A stretch of DNA of 64,000 bases from Ustulina deusta. Taxonomy: Eukaryota > Ascomycota > Sordariomycetes > Xylariales > Xylariaceae. Below are positions 45,229-57,978 of this stretch, piece after piece; position 1 is the first letter of the stretch; each line of letters opens with the position of its first letter. The translations under genes and the position numbers were made by a program. The notes under the pieces were generated by a model that did no database searches, was not told the origin of the DNA, and saw only the letters and a list, made by a program, of their open reading frames with translations. The stretch spans positions 581,092-645,091 of the forward strand of contig JAJNNX010000025.1 in the NCBI GenBank assembly GCA_023159155.1, written 5' to 3'.

Positions 45229-46593
45229 TTATACGACTGGGTTAGTATTACATGACTTAGCCCCACTTATTTTGTACTATAGCTTGACTTTTGCCTATAG
45301 AGGTTAGAACAAAGATCTTTTTTTTTAGTAAATTATATCTAGGTTTTATTTAGATTATTTTTTTATATATAATATATAGCTAGTATATACTATACGCTAT
45401 AATATACTAATTATAGCTTATTATATAATAACTAGCGATTATTTTAATATTTTTGCTTATTAAAACAGTTAAAAAATAATTTATGTAGCTTAATTAACTT
45501 TTTAAATTTTGTTTCTAGATCTTACTACTACTTTAATTACTGCTAATCGGACAATTTTTAAAACGCTAAAACACTAAAATTAGTAAAATCTATATTTAGA
45601 GTTAAAAAACTAACCAAGTTAATAATTAATAAATTAAATTATTATTTTATTACTAAGTTATAAATAATTAAAGTTATTTATTTTAACTATAAAAATAGTA
45701 TAAATATATTTACTAAATTATATTAAAGATTTTTAAGCAGTATTATTTAAAATTTTAATATATATTTTATTATATTTTTTTATTTATATTTTTTAAAAAA
45801 AAACTTAGTAAAAAACAATTTTATAACGTTTATAGCTAATTTATTAAAACTTTATCAGATATAATAAAAGTATTAAAAATTGCTAAACTTATAAATAAGT
45901 TATATTTTTAAAAAAAACAAAAATATTTTATTTAAACTTTATTTTCTATTTTATATATTTTAGTTTTAAACTTTATTATTTATTTATTTTTAATAAACAA
46001 AATTTTTAAAAGTTTTGCTAAATATATTACTATTTTTTAAATTACTTTTTTAATTCAAACTTTTGCTTGCTTTACCTTAGTATATTTTATTTTGCTTAAA
46101 ATAGTAAATATTTTAGTATTTATTATACTAGTATATTTAAGCATATTTTATATAAATTAAAATAACTTTATAAATCTATTTATTAATTTTATATATAGTT
46201 TAGGTTAGTTAGGTCTATTATAAACGCCTTATTAAATATAAATAAAACTATAAATACTAGCAATACTATTAAAGCTAGTGCTTTTATAGCTAGAATTAAT
46301 AGTTATATTTTTTTTTATAAACTATTTAAAGCTATATTTATTAAACTTTAATATAGCTTTATTACTAATATATTTTTTAGCTTATAATATATAAAATAAA
46401 AAGAAATTATAGCTTTAAAAATTTTTTTTTAAACCTTTTTTTTATTAATAATATAAAAATAAATAATAATAAAAGTAGCTCTAAGCTATTAGCTACAGTA
46501 TTAAAAAAAACTTAAGCAAACTTTATTATAAACTTTAGTAGTAATATTTATTACTTAAGTGCTAATTTATAGTAAAAGTTTGCTATTCCTATA

Positions 46594-46772
46594 TGTCATG
46601 CCTGGCATACTAGGACCGGTGCATACTTACTATATATATATACCATGTCTGCACCTACTTTAATAAAAAATCTTTTTTTTACAAGCTTTAGTCTTATAAG
46701 CTAATTTTACCGAATATATAACTTATTTTTTTATATATTATACCTGACTTTATGAACTTTTTATTTATAACA
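46594..46772 (+). repeat. 5' LTR of element A
   Basis: 179 bp, the same length as the 3' copy. I counted 22 differences between the two, all transitions and no indels. The first ~27 bases keep an unusually GC-rich core including the palindrome ATGCCTGGCAT and GGACCGGTG. Confidence 0.95.
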
Positions 46773-49199
46773 ATTCTAAAGCTTTTTTTTAAAGTTATTT
46801 ATAATATATTTATATAATAGCTTTTAAAAAACCCAGACTATTAATTAGATTAATGCTTTTTAAAAAAAACAAATTAGCTATAAATAGCTAATAAAGCTAT
46901 ACTAATTTTTTTTTAAATAAAAATTAAAGATTAAAGCTTAGTAGTAGTTTAATATCTAGTTATTAAAATAATAATAATACTTTATAACTTAAAAGTACTA
47001 ATTAATTTTTATTATAATAAAATATTTAGTTTAAAGTAGAACTTAAAAAAATAAGTAAACAATTAAAAAAATAAAAACAACTTGTTTTTAAATCGAAAGG
47101 ATTTTAATTTATAAGCATATATAAATTAATATTAAAATAAAAACTTAAAAAATATAAATATTAAAAAAAAGCTAGAAATTTAAAAAACTTTAAATTTTTT
47201 AATTTTTTAGATTTTTTTTATATTTTTTACTTAGAACATAAAAGTTAGCACTAAAAATAATATAACTTTTTTAATTCTAGCTTATTATTTACTTTTTTAT
47301 TTTTATTATTATTATTTAATAAGTTAGATTTAAGTAGTTCTAACTATTAATTACTTTATTATTATAAATATTATAATAATAATAAAAAGTTAAATATTAA
47401 TTTTAGTTATTTTTTAAAATTTAAATATTTTTTGTTTATTATATAGTTTATTTATAACTAGTAAGTTAAATAAATTAAAGAACTAAAATCTATATTTAAA
47501 AATTTATAAAAAAAGTTTTAATAAGCTTAAATTTAAATTATTTATATAGTTAATAAAATGAACTAAAATTATAAAAACTAGTATTAAATTTTAAAAAAAA
47601 AAAAAGTATACTAGGATTGCTTTTTTTATAAATCTGATTAGAAGATTTTTATTAATTAATTTTTTTTATTATAAATATTAACTAGTAGTTAAAAAAAGCT
47701 TAATAATAAGCTAATTAAAACTTTAAAATATTTAATTAATATTTGTTTTAAATTAAAATTTAGAAAAAATAACAAAATAATAATAAAAGAGCTATATTAT
47801 ATTATTAAAAATTAATCGATTTGCTTTAATAAAAGATTATAAATTTTAATAATTTATTATTTTAAAAGAAATTAGTAATAATAAATATAGTATAACATTA
47901 TTAAGAACTAATAATTTTTGTTTTTAAAGCTATAAAGCTTTAATAAAAATTTTTATATTTAAATACTAACTAAACTAATATTAATAAATTTTAAAATTAG
48001 CAATAATACTAAAGCTTTTTTAAATAGAAATATTTTAATAATAAGAATTATTTTTATTAAAGCTAAAAATATTATAATATAGTTTAGAGTTAAAATAGTT
48101 ATTAGTACTATAACTAGCTAAAACAACCTTATCTAAATTAGCAACCTTTTAATAATTATATATTTAAAAAGTTATTATTTTTTAAATATTTTAGCTAATA
48201 TATTTTTGATATACTTTAAAAATAGCTATAAAATAATTTTAATAATTGCCTAAAGCAAAATAGTAATATTTAGGACTTTTTTTGTTTTAATTGTAAAAAA
48301 ATAGGTTATATTAGTTATAATTATAAAAAACCTAACTAGTAATACTTACTAAAGAATTAAAAATGTTAAATTTAAAAGATTTAGTTAAATTAGAAATAAA
48401 AAAACTCTAATATGTTTTATTATTTATAAAAAAATAACTATTATTTGGATTAAGATTATTTATATAATTTTTTAGTATATTTTAATAAATATTTATTTTA
48501 TTAGCTTAAAAAAATTTCTATTAAAAATATTTGTTAATTTAGATTTTTGTACTAAATATGATTATATTAGTTATATTTTTGTTTTATATAATAAACTAAA
48601 AAAAGTTTTATTTTATATTTATGTTTTATAATATATTATTAAAAGTAGATTTTTTAGTTATAGTATTTATTAGGTTATTTATAAACTTATTAATAGTTGT
48701 GGGGTAACCTGAAAATTTTGGTATATTTGTATTATTATTAATTAAAATAATTAGTTAGAAAGAAGTTTAGTGCTTTTTTTTTAAATTATACTAAAGAACT
48801 AAAAAATTATATTTGATTTAAGTTTAAATTGCTAGTTTTATAGCTTAAAACTTAAGTATTTTAAATTAATTATAGCTTATTAATTTGCTAGGGCTTATAA
48901 AAATAAAAAATATTGCTAAATTATTATATATTTTTTTAAATTTTTTTAGTTAGAAGAATTAAAGATTAAAAAGAATTGTACTAGTTTTAAGGATATTCTG
49001 CTAAAATTTTACAACTTAGCCGATTTTTTTAATATTAATAAGGCTAGTATTTTTTTATATTTTAAATAAAAAAACTTAGCGATTAATTTATAAAATAACG
49101 CTATAGTACTTTATTATTTTATTTATTTATTAGCCTAGAACAAACTTAAAGAACTTTAAAAATAGCTTGTAGAAATAATAATTAATAAGAAAATATAGA

Positions 49200-49530
49200 A
49201 ATTTAAAAGCCTAGCTAAGGCTTTTATTTTGTTTATTTTTAAAAAAAATAAAAGTTTAAAACTATGTATAAACTATAAAAAACTTAACTATATTATATAA
49301 AAAAATTACTATACTTTTTTTTTTTTTTTAGAATTAATAAATAGATTTATATATACTAAAATATTTATTAAAATTAATTTTAAAAATGCTTATTATTATA
49401 TCTAAATTAAAAAAATAAATAAATAGAAAATAGCTTTTTATATATATTATAGCTATTATAAATTTTTAGTTATATTTATAGGTTTATATAATATTTTTGC
49501 TATTTTTTAGAACTATATATATAAAACACT
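49200..49530 (+). pseudogene. reverse transcriptase remnant of element A
   Basis: A decayed Ty3/gypsy reverse transcriptase core is readable. KSLAKAFILF is followed by KKNKSLKLCINYKKLN (49250-49295), the degraded LCVDYR-type motif, then KINLKNAYYYI, and FLVIFIGLY at the FGL-type position. Stops interrupt it. The family is clear although most changes are transitions from an older sequence. Confidence 0.85.
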
Positions 49531-49939
49531 TAATAATATTTTTTATAAATAAAAAATCTTATATAAAATATATTTAAAAAGTTATTAAAAGATTTTAAAA
49601 TATTAATTTTACTAAAAAAAACTTAAATTTTTTAAATATATTATATTTAGTTAAAGCATTAAAATAGATTTTAGTTATATTAATATAATTAAATAATAGC
49701 TATTTTTTAGTTTTTATTATAAGCTATAATAGTTTTTGGGGTTTTATAACTTTTATTAGTGCTTTATTAAAGAGTATTTTTGGGTTGCTACTTTTTTAAC
49801 CCGGTATTTAAAAAAAGGCATAACTAAAATAAAAAAAAGTTAAATTTTTTTAGACTATTTTGTAGTAAAAGCTTTTAAAAAGCTTTAGGATTTATTTAAA
49901 AAAAACCTATTTTTTTTATATATTTTAACCCTAAAAAGC

Positions 49940-49985
49940 AAATATTAATAAAAACCGATTTTTTTAAAGTAGCGCTAATAAAAAA
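49940..49985 (+). pseudogene. RNase H fragment of element A (tentative)
   Basis: A short stretch reads IKTDFFKVAL, resembling the TDAS-type first motif of retroelement RNase H, at the right distance downstream of the reverse transcriptase. Confidence 0.4.
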
Positions 49986-51194
49986 CCTTTTTTAAAAAAA
50001 TAGTTAGAATAAATAGCGTTTTATTATGTTTTATTTTTATAAGTTTACTAATATAAAATTAAACTATAGGACTTTAGATTAAAAAATATTTATAATTATA
50101 AAATGTTTTAAATATTAGCGGTATTATTTTTAAAAAAATAAATTATTAATCGAAATATTAATTAATTATAATAATTTTTAAGTATTTATAAAAATTCTAA
50201 AGCTAAATAAACAGTAAGCTTGTTAGTATATATATTTAGCTTTTTTAATTTTATTATTAAATATAAATAAAGCAAGCAAAATAGGGCTGATTTTTTATTG
50301 CACCGATTTAATTATATAAGTAATTTGCTTTAAAATACTAATCTTTTTTTAATACTAAAAAAAAAAATTACAGTAGTATAGATTAAAATTTTTAATAAGT
50401 ATTTAAAAGTATTAGTAGGCAAAATATATACTGCCCGACTTTTTAAAAAAAGAACTATTTTTATATAAATAGTTATATATATATAGGCGTAAATAGCTAT
50501 AAGTAATAAGAACTTTTAAAATTTAAATATATTATAAAGTTTATAAAATATAATCTAAAATATTTAATAAAAAAACCTTAAATATAAATTAATTAAAAAG
50601 TGTATTAATATTAGAAAGCTTACAAACTTTTAATAAATAATTAAAAGATCTTTTTTATATTATAAAAATAAAGTTTATATTTTTTTTAAAAAATCTATTT
50701 ATTTTTAGCTTATTAAATTGTATTATAATAACTTATTAATAGGGCATTTTAAATAAAAACATATATTTGAACTATTATAGTATAAGTTTTTTTAGCTAAA
50801 AATAAAAGCAAATATTAATAACTATATAAGTAGTTATATAATATATTTTAAATTAAAAATAAAACATTACTAAAAATATAGCAAACTTAATATTTTATTT
50901 ATATTTTTAGCTCTTATATAAGAATTATTTATAAATTTTATAGTTGGACTACTTTTAATTTTTTATAAAAATTACTAAATTAATTATATTTTAATAATTA
51001 TTAATAGATTTATTAAATTAATATATTTATTTTTTGTTAATATTAAAATAACTTTAATATAATTTGCTACTTTATTTTATTAAAAAATTAAATATATTTA
51101 TAAAAATTTTATAAGTATTGTATTAAACTATAGCTTTTTTTTTACTAGTTATTTTTAGTTAAACCTATATTATTACTTTAAGATTAAGAAAAGA

Positions 51195-51380
51195 TATTTA
51201 GTTATATTTTATTTTAGAACTAATAAACAAACAGAATATATAAATTAAATAATTAAAAACTACTTTAAATGTTTTATTAATAATAAACAAACTAATTAGC
51301 TATAACTACTTTTTTAAGCATATTTTGCAATTAATTTAGCTATTAATAATATAACTAGCAAATCATTTTTTAAAGCTTTA
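51195..51380 (+). pseudogene. integrase remnant of element A
   Basis: The frame reads NKQTEYIN, KNYFKCFINNKQTN, AYFAINLAINN and FFKALY with stops between. This is the C-terminal half of the Ty3/gypsy integrase core (the DGQTER...NWxxxLPxAEFAYN...P-F-ALY pattern). Stops lie at positions of expected Gln and Trp codons. Confidence 0.85.
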
Positions 51381-53279
51381 TATAGCTATATATTAAAGTT
51401 TAGACTATTTATTAAAAATAACTTTATTTTAAAGGAAGTGCTAGCAGTATAAAAATAATTATAAAAATTATAAACTATTAGAAATAATTTAAAAAATTAG
51501 TAACAAATTATAGTTAAAAAATATTAAAAATATTATAATATTAAATATAAATTTATAATTTATAAAGTTAGAAATATAGTAATATTATTTATAAAAAATT
51601 TAAGTTTTAAATATTTTAAACTTATATTTAAGTTTATTAGCCTATTTTAGATCTTTAGCTATATTAGATCGTAGGCATATTATTTTATATTTTTAATATA
51701 ATATACCTACTTTTATAATATTTTTTTTATTTAATTATTTAAACTTTAGAAAACTAATATTATATATAATTTATTTATACTAGACCTTATAAATAACTTA
51801 AATAAATAAAAAGTTAAAAATATAATAATAAAATAAATATATAATTATAAGTTATATTATAAAATTAAATAAAAAAGTTAGCTAATTAAATATAATTAAT
51901 AAGTATTAATTATTAATATTATAGTACTTAAAGCAATATAAACTTTTAAATAATAGTAAAGTTACTAAAAAAAAAAAAACTTTTAACCTAACAATTTATA
52001 TTTAAACTAGTTATAAAAAAAGATTAATTATTTTTATTTTTATTTAAAAATATTTTGTTTTATTATTTAAAAATTTATTACTTTTATAATTATATTAGCC
52101 CAAAACTTTAATAAATTAATAAAAATAAACCTACAAATATTTATATAGTTAAAATTAAACTAATTATTTTAAATATTTGATTTATACTTTATTATTAAGC
52201 TATATATAAACTATTTCTAAAATTAGATCTTATTAAAATAAATAATATTTATATTAGCTATATTAGCTAATCTAATAGTCCAAATGATTTAATTAGTAGC
52301 GTTTATTATTATTTTATATATTTTTAATATAAAATAATAAATAGTTAATATTTATAATATATAATTATAATTTTTAAATTAAAAGTATAAAATATTTTTA
52401 TAAAAATATGCTTGGTATTAAACCGGCGTTTAATTATATTAAATAACCCTACGAACTAAGGGTAAATAAAAGTATTTATAGCATTAAAAGGGATATATAT
52501 TACTATTTAGAGCTGTATGTTTTTTTGTTATATTATTATTTAGGTATATATAGTATAGGTATTCTAAATTTATATAAATAATTAATAAATATATTATAAA
52601 ATAAAAATAGAACTATTTATTTTTAAATTGCTTAAAATATTAATAATTTTAAACTAAAAGTAATAAGTTGCTATAAAATAATAAAATATTTTTAATAAAT
52701 AAAATTAAATGCTAGCAAATTATTAATAAAACTTTAGGGGTACTTGCTAAATATTTAAGCCTATTTTATTTATAATTTTATAGCTATTTTTGTTTAATTT
52801 AAAATTAAAAAACTAGCAGAACTAGTTTAATAATTTGTTTATATAAACTATATTAAAAAATATTAAGCCTGGGACCTAATTATATAGTATATTTAAATTA
52901 ATAAAAATATTAATATAAAATAAATATAATTATATTTACTAGTTTATATATTTTTTTGTTTTTTTAATATTTATTATAAAAAAAAACTTTTGTTTTTTTT
53001 ATTATATAAATAACCTAAATAGGCCAGCTAAGATTAAGCTAAGCTTTGTTATAAATACTGCTAAAATAGCATTAATATACGTATGCTTTATAGATTAAAT
53101 CTTTAGTAGCTTTATGTTTATATGCTTTGTTTTTAGTACGTATATTTTGTTTATATGTATAATGCTTACGGTTGCAATAGTTATAGTTATTAATTACTTT
53201 TTAATAAGCTTTATACTAGAAATAATAGTTGTAGTAAATAATAAAAAGCTTATTATTTAAAAAAAAATAATAGAGTTAG

Positions 53280-53440
53280 TATTAGATATAGTAATACTAG
53301 TGTAAAAAAAAAAAGAAAAAAAAGTAAAAAAAGTATAAAAAAGGTAAGAAACAATGGCGGCAAAGTAAAAAAGTAGCTAAGATTAACTGAAATAATAGCG
53401 GTAGCTAAAAAAAAAAAAAAAGAAAAAAAAAAAAAAAGAA
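53280..53440 (+). repeat. A-rich low-complexity tracts near the 3' end of element A
   Basis: Long A runs broken by G (AAAAAAGAAAAAAAAG type), at 53306-53345 and 53408-53440, separated by slightly GC-richer sequence with AATGGCGGCAAAG. Confidence 0.8.
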
Positions 53441-53825
53441 CTAGGCTAGAATATTTATATAAAACTAGATTAGCTTTATAGGCAATTTATATATAGCCTA
53501 TGTTTAAATTATTAGTATTAAAATTTACTATATATTTAAGTATATAATATATATATATATATTATATTATATATATACTAAAATTTCTAATTAATAATAT
53601 TATATAAATACTAAAATATTTATATTAATAATAATAATAATACTATATATTACTAATATAATAAAAATATTTATATATTTATACTTATAAATATCTAATT
53701 AATTATATTATATTAATTATATATATATTATCTTAATTTTGTATAAACTTTATACTTCAATTACTTCTTATCTATATATATATATATTAGGTTAAAGATA
53801 ACCTAACTAAAAAAGAAAGAATAGT

Positions 53826-54004
53826 TGTTATGCCTGGCATACTAGGACCGGTGTATATTTACTATATATATATACTATATCTGTACCTACTTTAATAGAA
53901 AATCTTCTTTTTATAAGCTTTAGTCTTATAAGCTAACCTTACTAAATATATAATTTATCTTTTTATATATTGTACCTAACCTTGTGAACTTCCTATTTAT
54001 GACA
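53826..54004 (+). repeat. 3' LTR of element A
   Basis: 179 bp, pairs with 46594-46772. The core ATGCCTGGCAT...GGACCGGTG is identical to the 5' copy over its first 24 bases (53830-53853). Confidence 0.95.
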
Positions 54005-54009
54005 CTATA

Positions 54010-57000
54010 TTATAGCTAGTAATTTATAGTATTATATATACTAACAAATATAGCCTTACTAATTAATATAATTATATAAATAAAATCTAAAATATAATAC
54101 TAATATATAAATTAATTAATAATATATTTATTAAAAAATATTTAGAACTATAGCAATATATTATAAATAAAATTTAGCTATAAGCTTATATAGTACTAGC
54201 AAGAATTTCTAATAAAAAATAAAAAACTTGTTTATTATAGAGTTAGTAATGTTTATTTTTAATTATAAAATTTACTGCTTAATTAATCGCTTTTATTTAA
54301 TAATTTAGCTTTTTTATTATTACTTAGTTTTTTTATTTTATTTAGCAAGCATAGTCCGGACGCTAAGCTCTGTTTTATAGCTTGCTTTTATAACAACTAG
54401 CGCTCCGCAAGCTTTTAATAAATTTTAAATATCTATTGCGTTTATAATAATAAGCGCTTTTTAAGCTTTTGTTTTTTATTTATTTATATAAATACTATTA
54501 AGTGCTTTTTTATATATGTTTTATATATTTTTAATATAGCAAATATTAATAAGATTTTTATAATATTAAACTTTTGTTTAGCTATAAAAATAATTATATT
54601 TGTTATAGATTTAATTATATTTGCTATAAATTTAGTTATACTTTTTATAAATTTAGCTATATTTATTATAGATTTAGCTATATTTACTACAGATTTAGTT
54701 ATATTTATTATAAACTTAGCTATATTTACTATAAACTTAACTATATTTACTATAAACTTAGCTATATTTATTATAAGCTTAGCTATATTTATTATAAGCT
54801 TAGCTATATTTGCCCCAAGTTTAGGTTATTTTAATATAACTATAAGCTTATTTAAATATAATTGCTACTTCTAATAGATTTTTTTTTTAGAATGTTTGTT
54901 TTAATATTAATATAAATAGCTAATTTAAAATATTACTTTTAGTTAAAGTTCCTAATTAGCTTTTACTATAATAAAATCTAGCGCTTAATAAAATTAGCAA
55001 TAGCAATGCAAATAGTACTGCTTTTCTGATTGCCCTAGCTATATTATGGCAGAATTTGCAAATAAATTAGCATTCTAGCTAAAACCCTAAAAATTAATAC
55101 TATAGTTTTTAATAGCTATATAATATAATAAAGCTTTTTTTATTTAAATACTATAATTCTATTTTAATTATTTAATATATTAATAAGCTTAAGTACTTTA
55201 AATAAAAATAAAGCAAAGCTATAATTTTTTAAGATTTTAGTATTAGTATTATATTTAATTTTAATTTATTTAAAATATACTAGTTTAAAAGCTTTATATA
55301 AAATATTAAGTAATAAGTTATTTAAAGTTTTATTTAGGTTAAATATTATTTAAAACAATGTTTTTAAAAAGATTAGCTTAAAATTATATAGCAAATAAAT
55401 AAAAAATAATATAATTTTGCTAACAAAAAAAAACTTATTAAAATTTATATTGATTCTAAAGTAAAATATTATTATAAAATAAGCTATATAAATAAAAACT
55501 ATATTATTAAACAAATATTTAAATATTTTAATAATAGTTTTAAATTATTTATTAAACTATAAATTAGTAATAATACTATTCAAGATATTTAAAATTAAAT
55601 TAATAGTTAGAAATATATAGCGTTAAAAAACTAATATAAATCTATTAAAGCTTGCTAAACTTAAAAAAAATATATTAATAACTTAAAAACTTTAATTAAA
55701 AAAAATATTAATTTTAACTATAATACTATAAAGTTTAATATAACTAATTTATATATTAACTTTTTTTTATTACTATTTAAAACTATTTTTATTAAAACTA
55801 GCTTTTTAAAAAATATAATAAATTTTTTTTATCTTTCAAATAATAAACTTCTAGCTTTTTTTTTATAAAATAAAGCTAAAACTAAAAAAATAAATATAAA
55901 GCTAATAAAGCAGCAGCCTAAAGCTTTTTTTAAAAATAATTATTTTTATAATTAATAATAAAATAATAATTAATTTTATAATAATTAGCAAAACAAAAAT
56001 AATATATTTAATAATATTTCTTAAATAAAAATTGTTTAAATTTATATAATTAAAAATTAAATAGTTTATTATAATACAAATAAAAAAAACTTTTATATTT
56101 TATTATATATTATAAATTAAATTAATATATTTTAGCTAGATTATAACCCTAATTTTAATAAAAATAAACCTAATAGTACTAGTAATACTATTAAACTAGA
56201 AAATAATTAAAGCAAACATTTCGGAAGAATATTTTATTAGCTTTAAAAAAACTTTTATAATTTTTTTTTTTTAGCTAATATTATATTAGATCTATATAAT
56301 ATAGCTTTATTACTATTTTTATTACTACTTAAAACTATAAATATAATATATAATATTATTAAAATTTTTGTTTAGTTATTATTTAATAAATTTAGCAAAT
56401 TTAAAAATTTATTACTTTTAACCTTAAATAATTAAATAACTACTATTAATAATAATTAAAACTAGTTTTTTATATATAATATTACTAGATTATTTAACCT
56501 AACTACTACTATTATATTAAACAAATAATTAAATATATTAAAATATAAAAAATACTACTTAATTATAATATATTTAAATATATTAAAAAAGCTAAAATAA
56601 CCTTTTTTTATGTTGTAAATAGCAAGTCTTACAAATAAGAAAGCTTTATTTATTTTAAAATTAAAGTTATAAAACAAAAATATATATAAATACTGCTTTA
56701 CTTTTATTTTTTATATTTAAAAAGTTTTTAATATAGATATACTTAAACGTATTTATTTAAATACTTATATAAAGCTTTAGTATTAAAGGTATTAATAAAA
56801 AGCTTTATATTATAAATTATATTAATATTAATATTATATTTTTTAATACTAAAAAGTTAATATAGTTCTAAATATAGCAGATTTATATTATTAATAAGCT
56901 TTTATATAGTATGATTTTTAGCGTAAGTTTTTTTAAAATATATTTATTATATATTAAATAAAGCAGCAAATTATAAAATAATAAATTTTATATTATAAAT

Positions 57001-57736
57001 ACTAAATATTATATATATATGTTTATAGTGCTTAATGCTTAACTAAAACTTTATTGCAAACAAGTATTAATTTAAATAGCAATTAATTTTAAAGTTAAAA
57101 TAAGCAAAAGTATTACTATACTTATTAACTATTTAGATATGCTTATTATAGCTAAAAGTTATTTTGTTTACTTTTAAGCTATTATAAACTTTTTATTTAA
57201 TATATATAGTTTTATTATAGTATTAATTTAAAATAATTAAAATATAGCTTAATATTTTATAAATTTTAGTAGATTTTTTATTTTTATTTATAAAAACGAT
57301 TTGTTTAGCTTTTATAAAAATATTTATATAATATTTTTTTTTTAAAATCTTTAATATAAATAAGCAAAAAAACAAAAATAACAAAAATAACAATAAGTAT
57401 AAATATAGCTATTTTTTTAATTTGCCCGATCCGCTTAAGCTTTAAATGCTACTTAATAAATTAAAAATAAGCATATTATTAGACTAGAGACCTAAAGTTA
57501 TATTTTAGATCAAATCTATTTTTTATAAATATTTTTATTTATTTTGTTTTAAACTTGGCTATTTTAATAATAAAATTAAAATGCTTATTAAATTTAAAAA
57601 GGGTGTTTTTATTAATAATTTTTATTAATACTTTTATTTTTAATTTTATAAAAACTATAATATAATAAATATTATTTTTAAACTATTTATTAATACTAAA
57701 ATTATTAAACTTATATTTTTAGAACAACTTTATTTT
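54010..57736. other. unassigned A+T-rich DNA between the two elements
   Basis: 3.7 kb with no recognisable domain besides the minisatellite. A few GC-richer patches (for example near 54350-54410 and 57420-57450) may be relics of other repeats. Confidence 0.5.
54592..54822. repeat. minisatellite, 11 x 21 bp
   Basis: Eleven consecutive 21-bp units of the type AGCTATATTTATTATAAACTT with no length variation. Unit differences are mainly C/T and A/G changes, with a divergent last unit (GCCCCAAG in the middle). Because 21 is a multiple of 3 it reads as a 7-residue repeat (SYIYYKL type) in one frame, but nothing suggests it is expressed. Confidence 0.92.
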
Positions 57737-57978
57737 TGTCACAATCAGTTAAGTAAAGCTTTTATAGTTAGTTTATTAATACTATAAACAAAGACTTTAA
57801 GCTAAAGAAAAAAAAAAAAAAAAAGAAATTAGAATTTATAGGGTAAATAAATATAAACTTTATATGTATAGCTGCAAAGTTAGGTTAGTCCGTACGTAAA
57901 CTTTCTATTTTATTGCTATATAGGCCTAAAGTTCTTACAGGTTTTACTAAAACTATATAAACTATATTAACTGTTATA
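57737..57978 (-). repeat. LTR of element B, left copy
   Basis: 242 bp, plus-strand start TGTCACAATCAGTTAAG and end AACTGTTATA. It includes a poly-A tract. It keeps more G and C than the right copy (for example GGTTAGTCCGTACG against GGTTGGTCCGTGTG). Confidence 0.88.

Larger units (their letters stand above)
46594..54004 (+). mobile_element. RIP-destroyed Ty3/gypsy LTR retrotransposon A
   Basis: A complete 7411-bp element: two 179-bp LTRs beginning TGT and ending ACA, flanked by the target duplication CTATA (46589-46593 and 54005-54009). Domain order on the plus strand is protease/RT, RNase H, integrase, which is the Ty3/gypsy order. A purine-rich tract (AAAAAAGAAAGAATAG, about 53808-53824) sits just before the 3' LTR. 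All coding regions are interrupted by many stops, so it cannot move by itself. Confidence 0.93.
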
